A stretch of DNA of 64,000 nucleotides from Cloeon dipterum (GCF_949628265.1 NC_088786.1:23457681-23521680), one strand, 5' to 3'. Positions 1-14,363 are shown, numbered from the stretch's first letter. Notes: a model not told the origin generated them from the letters alone. A program made the numbers and translations.

Positions 1-3000
1 TCATTTCCCACACGCTTAAAATTTCATTTCCGGCGAAAATCTGCTAAAATAAGCGTATGCCCGCGCGACGGCGAGCAAAAAACGGAGCGGCTTAAAGGCT
101 CAGGTCGCTAACAACGCGACTTTTTATTAGCCGCAAATGATCGTTTATGTACATTGTTGACCCAGTGAGAGATGGACCAGTTGATTTTTTCAACCCTCGG
201 GCAAGCATCAGCAGTCTCCCCCCGAGGTACGAATTGGCCGTTTTGCAACTCGGTGAGCGCGCGTACAATGCAATATTGTCCGAGCATGTTTACTTGTTTT
301 ACATCTGCACAAAGTTTCCCAATATAAATTCAAATCATTCGGAATAAAACGCAAAGAAAATTTAACTACCCCTGCGAGTCTTCTGCGCCTTTCCTCGTGC
401 AAAATTGATTACTCCCAGCCGGCGACCGTGTCTTTTTCCCTTTTTTCGCATGCAAAGGTCGCTCTTGCTCTGGCGGGCGGCACAGTCTCCGAGGGAGATG
501 CTGAAACGACCAATTTGATTGCGAAGGCAAATGTTTTGTTTGCCCCATCAGAACAAATTGGCTGCATTTTCGCGCGGCCTGCAGGCGAACCATTTTACAG
601 ATAAGGGTTTTACGGTGCACAAACTTTATCTTTCAAGGTTTTTTCGTCTCCTGCGAGGAACAAATATTGGTCTTGTTGAAATGTACTTTTTTACTGCCGA
701 GGTTTGCCTAGCGGAGACAAAGCAGGCTGTTGTCAGATAATGGAGCGTCGGCAAAACGCTCTTAAATATTACGAACATTCACAACAAATTCCTATTATCA
801 ATCACCAAGCACATTTTATCCCCGCGAGCATTGCAGAGTTAGAAAGAAGTCTTGATTAAAGGAAAAAAGCGGCATAGATTCTTTGTTGCGTTGCGCTGTA
901 ATTACTACAACCTGCCGTAGCACAAACAAATAAAAAGCAAACCACGCACAGGCAGAATAAAACACAAACTAATACGTATAGCGCGCGCGGAGAACAAGCA
1001 AAAGCGAACGGCGCGGTTGCAAGTAATTCTCTTTTCTTTCATTCTCGTCGCATACATATATGCTGGCCCACTAATGATGCTCTCGCCCCAGGAGTGCAAT
1101 GCGAGGGTCAAAAGGAAAAGAAAAAGCCAGCTAACAAGAGTAAGCGAGCGGCCGTAAATAAACAAAACTCTGGATGTGAAAGCTGGGACGTGCCAGCTCA
1201 CGCTGCTTCAGTAATAAATACCACGCGGCTTTCGATCTTTCCGTGCCGACCAGGCCGTGTGAAGTAGCAAATTGTGACAGAAATCTTCGGCCGGCTTATT
1301 GTGCTCCGAGAGCGGAAATCACGCACCGCCGGCAAGCCCTCTTGAAGCAGCAGTCGCAGCCTCTGCCCGATCGAAGCCTAGCTGCTTACTCAGCCCGCTG
1401 AATTTCCCTTTGGAGAATGCGTTCGGGGATGTGAAAAGCAGTCGTTTTGCTTCTTAAAAAGACTTTTGGGATTGGATTTGAATTTACTGTTCTGCAAGAA
1501 AAACCTGTGCTGTACCATGTTTAGTTTCTTGGGATGTTTCTTTTCAAACTAGTAAAGAGATTTAGATGTGTTTAATATTTTTACCGATTCGCGAGGTTGG
1601 GCTATGGAATTTTGCTTTGACCGATTAAAAAGAATTTGGATGCATTTATTTGACATACAAGGTAAGACAATTATTCGAGGTTTTTATTAAAGCAGCCTGA
1701 ACGAGAAAAATTTATCTATACTACATATTATTTTATAACTGTCAGGAATACCTTCAGTTTCTATTGATTTTACAATGAATACTCCCACAAGTTCAGTTTG
1801 TTCAATTAAAATTGGTGCATCTTTATAAAATGAATGAAATTGTCAGTTAAAAAAGCAAAAATGTGAACCTCAGCATGCCTTTTTGTGTGAAATGTGCCAA
1901 TTTTGTATCCAAATTTGTGTGAACTTAATCTAAAAATCAGAATAATGTTGGAATTTCTGGAATCAGCCACCATTGAAACATTAGCGCTATAAACCAAGAG
2001 ATAGGCACAAATACATCCGACAATCGCCTCTTTGCAACCCTCATATATATAACCCTCATCATTTAGCATAGATTTTGAATTCCATGATCTCCTGAAATTA
2101 TTTATCGAGAAGGAGAATCAGTTGTTTTCTCACATCCCTGGGCCCCGTTGCTCCGCTAACCCACTCGCCTGGCTGCCGCCGCAATCAATAGCGGGCGACA
2201 TATTATGTTATCAAAGCGCGCGGGCAGGAGTGTCTGCGCCTTCCTGCGCCCCACCTTTCTCCGTACCTCGTTGACCTGCGACCCGCTGGCTGCCCTGGGG
2301 CTACTGGTTGGCGAAACACGTGTGCGCGGAAACGCCAGCCACCGAGTTTAATTTGCATGTCGTAGCAAAACAATGCACTTTTAGCTTTTTACGCTGCACG
2401 CCTCTCACGTTGCCTGGCGGCTGTGTATTCCATTTGCATTCTAATAAGGCTGGACTTGCTTGCCTGGCCTGCCTGCATTCACCCGTGTTCTCATGTAGGT
2501 TAATTGTGTTATTGCCGTGCGAGCCTGTCACACCATGTTGCGCGCAGTATGTTTTCTTTTGTCGCACCCATCGCCCGCGCCTCGTTGAATTTCCTAGTTG
2601 CGTTACTTATGACATTGACGTGCGAGCGCGATTTTTCCTCGCTATCTCGACTTTTTTATGCAATGAAATTACACTTTCAGCTGCTGAGATGTGATGAAAA
2701 AGTTGTAGGATTCATAATGTGTTTTCTCTTGATAATGTCCCTCAGTAAAGTAATAAATTTAGAAGTGGAAAGTGAAGTTAATAAACTGACAGATTGAATT
2801 TGCTAGTTTTCACTGTGCATAAGAGTTGACTAATAAACCCAAGAGTTTTTTACAGTTGCGAGATCAAAAATTATTTCAATATTAAAGGACAGGGAACATT
2901 TACTCTATCGAGGTTCAATGTTTTTCTTCTTTGAGATGAAAATCAAAGTTTAAATGCTTTGGGTTCGTTATGTTTAATAAGTGTGGAATGACAATTTTAT

Positions 3001-3279
3001 TAAACACTTCAAGTGTACTAAAAAAGGCCTTACGGGTTGAAAACTACATTTTATATTGCGTAAATATGCTGTTAATTGCAATTCACTGATTTTACTGTAA
3101 GCAGAATAATAAGTTAATCACAAGTCTAGAAACTGCAGTCAAAATGGCAAACAGAAAAACTGAAAACATAATATTTGCTCAGTTTACGATGCCTGTGGGA
3201 GTGAAATGGTCTACAGGTAACCTATAAAATTTCCTTGAAATATTGAATAGAATATTTATTAAACGCCAACGGCGTACAA
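1..3279. other. non-coding region, no gene recognised
   Basis: No open reading frame here has codon or protein character that I recognise, and none is flanked by convincing splice sites. The stretch mixes AT-rich sequence with GC-rich patches, for example around 2,130-2,290. It lies upstream of the PH-domain gene and could be intergenic sequence or part of its first intron, because the missing first exon of that gene may sit left of the window. Confidence 0.5.
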
Positions 3280-3681
3280 CTATTTCCAGCATTTATATGA
3301 GGCTGCTTTGGTTAAAGTCAAAGGTTTTAAAGGACAATCAAGAATATGGTAAATACTATACAGATCAGCATTACAATAACTACATTTACATTTGTCAGTG
3401 ACATCCAGGTGAAGAGAAGAATTTGTGCAAATAAGAAAATGATACCCATGAAAAGAATATCTGGTTAACATGGAACGATCCTTACAATTCGTTTTCTTCC
3501 AATCGGTATTTAACATTGTGGGAGTATAATAGACTTTTGGATCAATATTTTGCTTTTTAATATTCATATTACTTACAAACTTGACAAAAGCTTCGGAACA
3601 AGTGAGAGAGAATTTTGATTTTAGCTCATTTACGAATAGGTCGGTCTGTACAAGTTCATCCTTGAAATATAGTAAATGCAA
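3280..3681 (-). mobile_element. decayed non-LTR retrotransposon 3' fragment (LINE-like C-terminus)
   Basis: A 133-codon reverse-strand reading frame ends in a pattern typical of the C-terminus of LINE reverse-transcriptase ORF2 proteins. It has a short basic and hydrophobic stretch (MLTRYSFHGYHFL) followed by a C-x2-C-x8-H-x4-C-P motif (CSYCNADLYSIYHILDCP). In LINEs this HLLxxCP-like zinc-binding tail follows the reverse transcriptase or RNase H region. No polymerase motifs are present, so this is at most a 5'-truncated relic. Nothing around it suggests a host gene. The family and clade cannot be named from this fragment, and a chance frame is not excluded. Confidence 0.5.
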
Positions 3682-6549
3682 TATTCAAAATGAAACGCAT
3701 CTCTTGCTACAATGGGAAACAACCCGCAGGTGTACTTGTACTGTTGCATTTTAATTCGAAGCGTGTATTCAATTTGCTCGTCCTAATTAACCACAAAAGT
3801 GAAAATCATGCTGTGTATGTCGAAAGCCATTTGCAATGAAGCAGTCCGTGCGCAATCCCAGCGCAGCATGCTCACTTCATTGGATCACCTTTGTCGCGCG
3901 CGGTATTCGCCAGTGAATTGCTCTACAATCTGCGACAAGCACAGCTGTCCGGCGGTGCTCACACCTGTCACTGCGGTTCTAGCCACACGAGTGGACACGC
4001 GCGCGTAGAATGCAGATCACGCCATTATGCAGTTAAACTGACTTTCCAGGCCACTGAATTATCATTGGCCGCGATAAATCAAGTGCAGCCGGCAGTTCAA
4101 TTGTTGAGCCAGCGCGCTGACAGCGAGCGACACAATTTTTCCGCATTAGCATCCGAGTGTCACTCGCTCGCTCGCTCGCTCACTCGTTAATTCAATAGTG
4201 CCGATCACATCGACGCATTCACCTGGCTCGCGAGATCGCCATTTTTGTCGCCACTTTGCATAATTATGATACGAGCGCCACCGAGTTGAAAGTAGGCAAT
4301 TTGCCCGGAACGTCTGTCGTGCAGGTTGCATAGTTATTAATGCGATCCAGTAAAATGACACGGGCTTTAATGGTGCGCACGCTTTACGTGTGAAACGCGA
4401 CTCTGCCCACGTAGCCATTTGCAAAGCTCTCTCGCTGCTGATGCACACGAATCCATATTTATTTTCCCCGCGTGTAGCTGATCTGCGTTCGCATAGGGAG
4501 ACAAATTGAAAGTAGTTATTCAACTCGAAACGCGCATTAGCCAACATTGCGAAAGAAACAATTTATTGGACCAATCTGTCATCCCCTTACCCATTTCCCC
4601 ATTAATTAGTTGCCTGAAAATGGAATACACTAGTTTTGTTTATCTTTAAATAATCAATATAATGCTGATGGTATAGCTGTCGTGAATGTTGTTATTGTTA
4701 TTATTGATTCCCCTCTTTCAAATCCGGTCTAATTTTGTGATATGTTTACGGCTGATTTGTCAAAATAAAAGTAGGAATCATTTCATAAAAGGTTAAAAAT
4801 ATAAATTTGGAATTCAAACGAATGGAATATTACTGCGTGGTAAATATTTCCATGTCAATTGATGTAAATTATATAAAGCGATGTGCGATGTGTGAAAATA
4901 CAGTCTAATTTCCTCCTACAAACCAGTAAAAAACATCTTAATTTCAGAGTTCAAAACATAGCAAAAATATAATCATAGCAAAAAATTTACTGTTTGATGA
5001 AGAGGTTGAATTAAATCAGTGGCAAAAAGTAACTTTATTAACCGGATAAGACCAACTTCTCTAAATTTCGGTCTCTGCAAGTTTTTATGAGTAAAAGTAG
5101 CTTCATCATATTGTTGACATTTTGGAACTCTGGTTAACTCATCACATTTTTCTTCATTCAGCAAGTGTTTTCGGTGGTGGTGCATTATAACGTGTACTGT
5201 TCTGAGTTTCTTCTAATGGAGACGATATTTCCTCAGAAAAATGGAATTACCCTCTTCTGCTGGGGATAATCTCAGCCATCATTTACTTTTCCATTTTCAT
5301 ACCTCCGTGCAGCGAAAGCAGAATGCAAAAAATTTCGCCCTCGGCAGCAGTTTCCAAGTTGTAAAGCGCACAGAATTTTCCGCGTGCAGTGTGTTTTTCA
5401 GTACATTTTTAATAAACATTATTTCTCCGCGGGCCGCTATTTTGCCACTCTCACTCCTCTCTCTCGGATTTTAGAGAGAATGCGCGGCGGCTTTCTGGAG
5501 GCAAATAATTTAGGTGAAATCCTCGAGAGTGTCTCGAGCAGAGCGAGAAAAAGAGGGCCGGGACGCAAAATGCGTGCCAGAACTAGCTTGCGCATGCACA
5601 TACATATATTTTCAATTAAGCCGGGAGCTGCGTAAAAATAATGGCACTTGTCAGTTGGCCAGCTCGGCCGCAATATGTTGGCTGCCTTTTTATGTGCTCG
5701 CCGGCTGAAAAACTCGGCGGCGGCGGCGGCAGCAGCATGCGAACAAAGATGGGCGTCTACTCCTTTCCCCATTGTTCGCCCGTTTGCATCGCATCCTGCT
5801 CTCGTAGCAATTTTTCCTTTCACGCACCAACAGTGAATAACGCGCAGAATGCGCCTTTTGAAACAGCGCAGAATTTTTCATTGAACATACGGCGCGGCTC
5901 CGCCAGATGCGAGCACAAGCGGCCATGGAAATCCCAAATTAAACGTTTCAGGGGACCACTGGCCTGTTCATTTTTCTTCGAATGGAAAAGATGTTTGTTT
6001 TTACTCCCATTCAAACTTATAAATTTGCTTTGCTAAAAAAACAGGAGGGGTTTCTTGTTTTACAGTTATAAATTGGCAATCTTTTATATCTTTAAAGAAA
6101 CCATTCTCTCATTTCGTCCATGTCGGGCTTATAAAATATTTTGAAGCCAAAGTTTGAGCACGCAAAGGCAATATAACCCGACCGCACGAAATGTTAAAGT
6201 TAAACCTCATTATTCGCCAGCTAATCAAGCAGGTCGCAAAAGTTTAAATGAGAATTTTGGCACAAAAAGTGAAAAGTTAGCGCACATAATGCTGCGCTGT
6301 CGTGTCAGGCTGGAAATTTTCATATTTATGTAAAGTCTGGCAATTTCTCGGCCAAGATGAATACCTGTGTGCAAATTAAATTTTCAGCTACGCCACGGAG
6401 CGGTGCCGCGGTCCTCCCTCTGGTCACCACCGCCTTTTCTCTTGTGTTTTTACGACGCACAGAGCCGCGCGTGAGCTGTGTTAGACCGAGATAAATTTTA
6501 TTCTTGCACCATAGCGGGCATAGCGCAAGCTGCAAAGAAGTATCGTGTG

Positions 6550-6551
<2 letters not shown>
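3682..6551. other. non-coding region with minor simple repeats
   Basis: No gene is supported. It contains a short CTCG tandem run near 4,160-4,183 and a GGC run near 5,716-5,735. The hydrophobic and arginine-rich open frames seen here overlap in several phases, which is what compositionally biased non-coding DNA produces. Confidence 0.5.

Positions 6552-6607
<56 letters not shown>
6552..6607. repeat. (CT)n microsatellite
   Basis: An uninterrupted CT dinucleotide run of about 28 units, read directly from the sequence. It produces artificial Leu-Ser repeat reading frames. It is followed by alternating GC-rich sequence (cgcgcgcg). Confidence 0.97.
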
Positions 6608-6610
<3 letters not shown>

Positions 6611-9169
6611 CGCGCGCGCGGCGCGAGCACCACTCCATAAAGTGTGAAAAAAGAAGCGACCGCTGCGGTTTATACATTGTTACGTGAAAAATGTGTCAAC
6701 AAACGCCGACGACATTTGCACCAAGAGGAAAATAAAAACTCCATCAAAAGTTGACGTGCTGCGCGCGCGAATAATAATAGACCGCGTGCGCGCACCCGTT
6801 AATATTCTCAAGCTCGGATAGGCCGAGCGGGTGCCCCTATTTACGAGCTTGTAATTTGATGGCGGCTTAACGTGCGCGTTTCAACACATACGACCCAAGG
6901 AAATAAAGAGCCGTTCGGCAAAAAAAAAAACGCAAACACACGCTGACGAACACAAATTCCAGAATCAAAGCGTGCAAACAGCAGATTGTGTATAGTGTAC
7001 GCGCCTTTTGTCGCTGCCGCACACATACATTTTTTTGTATTCTGTAGCGATATTTTGCCGAGCCTCGGCTGAGAGTCTTGAATAAATTTTGGCATGCAAT
7101 AAGGAAAAGAGAAACATTTTCTTTGAATGCAATGTCAACGTTGTCGTTTGTCGCTGGAATCTTTTTTCCCTTTATACCACACAGAAAATTTTATTTCTTG
7201 TTTTAACATATTTTGAACTACTATTTTCAATAGATATTGTGATGTTAATATTCCAAATTTACCTGTTCGCGCAGAAGGTTAGGAATTTTGCCTTGACCGA
7301 TTAAAATATTTTTTCTGATATTGCCATGAATATTTCTCATCAATGTTCACACGCTGCACACATTCTAGTTTGATGAGGAGTTTAAAAAAGGAATTGGAAA
7401 TGAAATTGAACCATGCGTAAAACTAGAGTTAATTCAACAACTCCTTGAAATACATGATCAATAAGCCGCACGATCCGTCGTACATATAGGTAGAAGTTTT
7501 TAATGATATTCAAGGACAGAAAAATCTTTCCCGGTTCACATGCCGTGAGCTATCTTTTGCGTTTGAATAAAAAGCAGCTTTTCGGATTTTTACTGTGCAA
7601 AAAAATCTTCATCCACAGCATGTGGGGAAGCTCAAGTATTTCACACATTCTGTACTCTAACAGCGAAGATTTAGCGAGACGCGTTTAACATCAAATATTT
7701 AGAGCCGCCTCGGCACTATATTTGAATATAAAATATGGGCAATTTTCAGGAAAGGCGTCTCGCTCTAAAGTTGCCCTTTCTTCAGCAGTGGCAACTCTAA
7801 GAGAATTGCAATTTTTGTCCTGCTGCCGGTAGGGAAAAATGATAAATAAAATTTGCCGCTCGCAGTGTTTTACGTGCCTGGCATGCGCCGCTAGTTTTCG
7901 AAACGCATTTCCTGAAGGGCTCTTGTCACCCTTATTTTTCACCTTCACAAAAGCAGAGTACGCACTCGTGGTGCTGCTGCCAACCAGGCAAAGAGAAAAA
8001 GAATTGAGAAAGAGGGGAGCGGCTGGCGAGGAAAATGTTTGAAGAGACTTGCAATGGAATTACGCGGACAAAATGTTTTTCTTTGCGAACAGCTCTTGAT
8101 GCGCGCCCGAAAATTATTTTGACTGGCGCCAACGAACAGGAATACGTATATTTTTCTTATTATCACCTCGCCCTTCACTTGCTTCCTCTTTTTTTCTTTT
8201 TGGGGCAAAGCCCGCATACATATGTATGGATATTTTTTCATGAATATTTATTCACGTGAAAGTTTCTATGCGAAAATTTGCATACAACACGGAGTCGCTT
8301 GTGTTATACACGGTGTCTGCTTTTTTTCAGACAGCGGGCGTGGCAGCTTGCAAAAAATAGCCCCACACACACACATACGGCCTCTCTTTTTCTCTGACGC
8401 TCGCGATTTTGCCGGTCTTTCTTTTCATTTAATATAGTTGTAAAATATGTGCACGGAAGATTTTAGAGCGAAATTGCTTCTCTGCAGATGTTCCCTGCTG
8501 CAGGACACCCAAATTTATGCGTCGTTACAGATGCTATTCAATTTCCCTGCGCATCCACTTCCCTTGTTGGTGGGTGGGCAGGGGGTCGGCGGGGGGTGGA
8601 TAACTCTAAACAACATCTTGGGAGATGGCTGGACCTGGTGCTATGGCTTTTGGCAAAGAATGTGCGTTTCTCGGAATGAAAATTCTCCTTCAAACGTCAA
8701 ACAGATGAAACGTAAAGAGTCAGTAAGTGCTACTCAAAAATTACAAATTTACTACCCCCAAATTTAAAACAGTGACTTTTGAAATAACGTTTGTGCAGGA
8801 ACGCAAATTTATTTTTTCTCCCGACAGCACAAAAAAAATGAACGCTCTCTTTGATTGAAGAGCACCAAAGCCAGCTCTAACGAGATGGTTTTATTTAAGC
8901 AGCCCAGATTTCAAATCAAGCTACTTTGCGAAGAGTATAACTTGGTTGCGAGACATCGACAAGGTTTCTACTAAAGCACAGTGCGTTTGAATTTAGCTGG
9001 CAGAGTAAATAGGCAGAAACGAAGCAGCAAGTCGGCTCGTAAAAGCCGTGGAGCGCAAGAAATTCCGACGAGCAGACTGGCAGCCAACTAGACGCCGGCC
9101 TACCTGTTCCAACAAACTAACTAAGTCACCAGCAGCTCAGCGTAATATCACAAGAAAGGGGTAGGTAAT
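6608..9169. other. non-coding region, no gene recognised
   Basis: No exon could be supported on either strand. Overlapping short frames of phenylalanine-, lysine- and cysteine-rich sequence are as expected from AT-rich non-coding DNA. Confidence 0.45.
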
Positions 9170-9300
9170 GGATGAGGGAAAACCAATATTACGGCGGAGG
9201 CGGCTCGTCGTAGGCAGCGGCTGCCGAGGGTGGGCAAGGGGAGGGGGCGGCAGGCGCGTGACGTCAGCCGGCGCAATGCTCGGTGGAATTGTTATTGACC
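9170..9300 (+). promoter_or_regulatory. GC-rich block with GC-box-like run and consensus CRE (possible promoter)
   Basis: A compact CpG-rich block stands out from AT-rich surroundings. It contains repeated GGCGG units near 9,195, a G-rich GC-box-like run at about 9,236-9,250 and a perfect CRE palindrome TGACGTCA at 9,259-9,266 within GCGTGACGTCAGCCGGCGC. These are features of proximal promoters. Because the PH-domain gene on the same strand lacks a visible first exon, this block is a candidate promoter or first-exon region for it. I found no start codon followed by the expected PH-domain N-terminus, so the link is inference. Confidence 0.3.
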
Positions 9301-10562
9301 CCGACTGTTTTCGCAGACGCGAATTTTAATTGGCACCAGTTCCTCATTACACTTTCATTTAACACACTCATTGAGTACCCGCTTGCTGTCAAAGAAAGAC
9401 ACGCAGCGGCGCAACGTTTCGATTACGCTGCTATTGATACGCCCAGAAGCGTCTTCCCGTCTTCCCTCGGCGCACTGACAAACTTTGCCTTATATCTCTC
9501 TCAAAACTTTTGCTCGCGCGACGAACACACGCACGCATATTGTGAATAAAATCTGCGTGGGAGGCCAGCGTCCTCGAACCCGCTGAAAGTATTTTGCCCA
9601 TCGACCCTGGCGACGAGGTAAGCTGCTGCCGGCTTAATTAAATCATCTGCGTAGGGGAAAATCGCGTTTGGCCCTAATTCAATTCCACGGCACGCCTGCA
9701 TTAATTGCGTTTTCAGAGTTCATTTAATTCTCTCAAAAACAGATCGCTCGTCAACTCCGTAATACAAGGGAAATGCCTCTGAATGGAGCAATTTGAGTTT
9801 GGCCTGAGGGAGGAAAGAGATCTCTTCTGCGAGAATTTTTCACCCGCTGCGATACAGCCCTGGTGAATATAATTATTGTGCTTCAACATTAATGAAAAGT
9901 TTATATGGTGGTTGATTAATGCGCTCCATTTACCCATACTCAAAAGAATAAAACCCGTGAGCAAAAAGTCATTGCTGTTATATCCCAATTGTTATTTCAA
10001 TTGCTACACAAAAAATTAATGTCCGGAACATTTAGGTCATCTAGTCAATAGCTTTATTTGACCGTATTAAAACTTTCTACCCACTTTTTCTGATACATGA
10101 GAACTGCTATAAAGCCGAGAAAATTAAGAAAAGTTTTCTTTCCACTTTTTGATCAATAAAATGCAACCGAGATGAAAAGAGGCGTTTCCAAAATGAAATA
10201 AATAATCTTGGCCTCCATTGTGTCGACTTTGTGACCAAAATTTATGCTACACTTAAATAAATTTACGATGAGAGGAAAAGTGTGCTCACGAAGTATCTTA
10301 CTACCCCACCCTCGCAGCATTCTGTCGTCTGGAAAAGAAGAGAGAGCAAAAATTCCGCCTCCGACGACGAATGTTGTTGCTGTTTCTTCCGAACATATAC
10401 CTATCGGCGCACAAAAGCGGCAGGTTCGGAGGAAAAACTGCCGAGGAAGAAAGAAGGAATTGAAAACAGAATGTAACCCGAGAAAAATGCAGCACGTCGC
10501 GCACTGCTGGCAAAATTTATTTCTCCCGAACTTTCTTATCATCAATATATGATAATGTGAGA

Positions 10563-10565
<3 letters not shown>
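9301..10565. other. non-coding region, no gene recognised
   Basis: No exon with recognisable protein sequence and splice sites was found. The region may be intron 1 of the PH-domain gene if the GC-rich block just upstream is its promoter. Confidence 0.4.

Positions 10566-10627
<62 letters not shown>
10566..10627. repeat. (CT)n microsatellite
   Basis: An uninterrupted CT run of about 31 units, read directly. It is the second such array on the + strand, about 4 kb from the first. Confidence 0.97.
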
Positions 10628-10630
<3 letters not shown>

Positions 10631-13600
10631 CCCTTTCTCCCTGCACTTTAGCGAAGGCAATTTGAAATTCCACCCAAGAGCTCAGCTGAACGCAGAATGT
10701 CGCCTATCGCAACTTTTGGCCCAACCTGGCAAACTTTCTATCCAAATTGATGCTATCGCTGAAAATTTATTTTGATTGTGTTCTGCAGCTCAGCCCAGTG
10801 CAAACTAAGTTTTCCCATATATAGCTCATACGGATAATGGTATTGATGCATTGGTCACGAACCTCTGATAGAGAATGTGTCAGATAACCATCACCTCTGA
10901 TTTACTGAAATGAAATTACCGTCGATAAGAAACAGTTCTTTCTTCTATCTCAATGTGTTCAATTATCTCCTGGGGGTCGTCACAAAAATGATGGTAGATT
11001 CGAGCATTCTAATTTATATTTTTAATGCAATTTCATATTGCTAATGCACTTCAAAACGTTATTCACATTTTTGCAATTGACATCTGTGAGGCACAAAATA
11101 GAAAATTTAATGGAGAAATGCTCGAGCAATCATCATCAGAGCGCACGCACGCCAAGTGTAATCTGATTTAGGGATGGAACGTGCAAACTTCGCTCGTATT
11201 TTCATTAGGCAGAGTAGCTGGCACTTTGAATAGTTGTGCGCGCCTCGCGTCGGTGAGAAAGTGTGGACACTTGGAAAGGCGGTCGATTAATCATTTGCAG
11301 CGAGAAAAGTGCGAGATTTGCTCGCAAACAAAGTGCTGGCAGGAAGGGTTAACTTCGTCAAATTTACCCAAGTGGAAAGTCGCCGCTGCACAGCTCACTT
11401 TCGCAGACGCGAGGGAGAGAAAAAACGCGGCGGCGGATTTAAACTTTTCTGCGCGAGCCTATTTAGCGAGCGCGGCTGCTGGCGAGTATGTGCTCCTTCG
11501 TGTCTAGCTGGCACGTGTTGTACGTATTTGTCCTGCTGGCTGCGACGAGAGTGCTAAAACACGCGGTGAACTTTGCCTTCCTCCTCTTTCACTCTGCGTC
11601 GGCTTGTCACTTACAGCGGAAAAATCCGTCGCACGTGGCACATCATTCTGCTTCTTTTAGTGGGAAAGTGGTGTGGTAGATTTGCATTTATCTGGAGGCG
11701 CTTTGACATGCTTGTAGCGCGCCGCTGCAAAAGCCGAGCATGCAAAAATATGATTAACCCCGTGTTGTGACAACATTTACCTGTGCGAGAGAGCGTGTGT
11801 TGGGGTGTTTCAGCAACGCTCTGTACCCAGGCTGCCGCCGTCTTTTGCTCGAGGAGCCAGCCAGCGCGTTCCTCTGAGTAGGCACGCGGGCGAAATTAGC
11901 CTTTGCTTTGACACGATAATGGAGCCGCACAGAGAGACGAGACACGAGACACATAGGCAGCGGAAAACGGCGGTTAAAGGGGGTAGACGGGGATGTGACG
12001 GGGCTCGGGGGTTGAAATGAATATACTCGAATTTGTTAAGCCAGGCTCATAAAGTGTTGGTAGCCATAGGCAATAACGAATATACTTTCAAAGAAACTCT
12101 TGTGATGCTTCATAAGCTAGCATTGAATTTAGAATTTACAATTCCTATGAATTGCCACACATTCCACACTGCGAAAATATGGAAATTTCTTGAAAAAAAA
12201 ACTCTTTCTTGCCAGCCGACAGCCCTTTTCCTTGCCATTCACCTTTCAGAATTTTAAAGAAATAAGAGTATCACTCGAGGTTTGCTGCATTCTAGACAGC
12301 AAATGAATAACATCTATTAGCTCTAAGATAAATGTTATGCTGAATATAGAGAAAAGGGCAGCGTTGTGGGCAAATAACTATCCTGATGCTAAAAAACCAG
12401 ACACCACAGTGAGGTTAGACAATACTTCAACAACTACAAGAGGAAATAAATTATGCAATCGAGAAAAGTGGCCTGGAAATACCGGTCTTGCTAAACTGCT
12501 ACGTCGTAGAAACAAATAGTTAATTATTCCTATGGTTCTAAAAGAAAATTAATATTATGTTATACTTCTGTCTACCTCAGCACACAAAAAAGCAATATCG
12601 TACGTAACTCCTTTTTATTGCCGTCATCCAAGCAAATGCCATAAAAGAAAGAAAATAATTTTGGCTGGTGAAGGAGAGAATCTGGTGTGCGGGCGAGTGT
12701 GCTCGGCAAATTGGCATTGTCAATCCCAGAACGACGCAGCAGACGCCGCCAAAAATGTGCTCGTGCGAAAAGACCCAAACTCAATTATACGAATGCTTTT
12801 AGCCGGTCGAAATAATGCCAAAATGTGCTGCACACGCTAAAGTGTTGTTTTGTTTGACTGCTGAGCGATCACGCACCGAGCATCTTTTCTCTTCCGTGAA
12901 AAACTGCGTTATGCTCTTCGTCTCTTCGTCGATTTGCCGAGCACGCAGGTTCTTGGTGTTGCCAATTTCGACTGCCGCGCTGGAGCATGCTGCTGTCATT
13001 ATTCATTGCGACGCTATCTCAACGTCGTCTTTAATCCGGCCGCCGCGTTAACATAATTCGGCAAGAAAGAATGTTTTTGGCGCGTGTCTCGACTTTTTGC
13101 TTTATTTCGCCAGCAAAAAGATGCTCCTGATCTCCTTAAATTTGATCTATGAATCGACTCCCCTCAATTCGGCGCTGTCTAGATTTGGTAGGGTGCCTAG
13201 ATTTTCCCGAAAGTGATAAAGATAAGTGCTGGGGCTGTGAATTTTAAAAGGTTTTATGGGTAAAACATTTGAGTATTTTTCTAGTTTTATATTTTAGTAA
13301 AGAAGACGTTTTTGACACTTATTTTTGCGAAATAAAGCTCATGCATCAACATCATTTATTTGCAAAAATCTTCATAAGTTTGACCACTTCTGTAGCATAT
13401 TCCCGAGCATTGATAAATGTATGTTTAACAACAGATATACTTTACCAAAACTAACAGATTTTAATTCAAATCTTTAAACACGGATTTGATATGCTTGACA
13501 TTTAACTCCTTTTTTTATCTATTATTAGGTTCAACTTTGTTTAATTTTATGGGCCAGCAGGGCAACTTTTAATTAAAAGAAGTCCAATGTTTGCTTTAAA

Positions 13601-14363
13601 TAAAAATAATTGATATAATAGAAAAAGACGACGCATTTTTATAATTTCCTTTTTACTGCCCCAAGTATGAAAATCACTGAAAAAATCTTCTCTGAATGGA
13701 AAACTAATCAAAAAAATTAGAGAATAAACAAACATCATTCAAAATTATTCAACATATTTTGGGAATTAGAGAGTATCTAAAATTTTAAAAATCTTGACGA
13801 AATTTCTCACAAGAAACGTTTAATCTTTGCATGGATTTTTTACCTTATTTAGAATGTTTTGGATGGTTTTGAAAGTTAAGAAAATCATTCCTTACAGCGC
13901 TGTAAATTTGTGTGTTCGAAAAAAATAAAAATGTTGTTTTGAATGGAAGCAAATAATATAAATGAGTAAATTCAGCGGAAAATACATGCTCACAAGTTGC
14001 CCTCGGTCTCATTGAATCACCTGAGTATTCGACCCTACATCCTACTTCAAGCTGAATCATTGACCTGTGCGAAGGAAAAGAGATTTCCAAGCTGCTGCAG
14101 AGCAAAGCACAGCACGATAATTTGATTTCTATCCTCCATTCACAGCAAGTTGCGCGCGCGTTTGATATATAACGAGGTGAACTCCACTTTGATGCAAGTT
14201 GGAATGCCCTCGCTCACACAAATCAAAACACACGTAACAAACTCGCTGGCTGCGTCCTCCTTTTTATCAAGAGGGCTTTCCGCCTCGCGAATCGCGCAAG
14301 AGATATTACGCGCGCGCACATGAAAAATGAAACTTTTTTAATTGGACTCCTCTTGTGTTACAG
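10628..14363. other. non-coding region upstream of first visible PH exon
   Basis: No coding exon was recognised. The right edge is the 3' splice site (cag at 14,361-14,363) of the first visible exon of the PH-domain gene, so at least its 3' part is intron. The exon needed to supply the first base of a split codon and the N-terminus of the PH fold was not identified here. Confidence 0.45.

Noticed and set aside
6478..6687. Reading frame with a long Leu-Ser repeat
   Set aside because: It is simply the translation of the (CT)n microsatellite; the same applies to 10,557-10,775.
8000..8060. Possible PH N-terminal exon because of an SGW-coding match
   Set aside because: The following residues do not continue the PH fold and no donor in the required phase follows.
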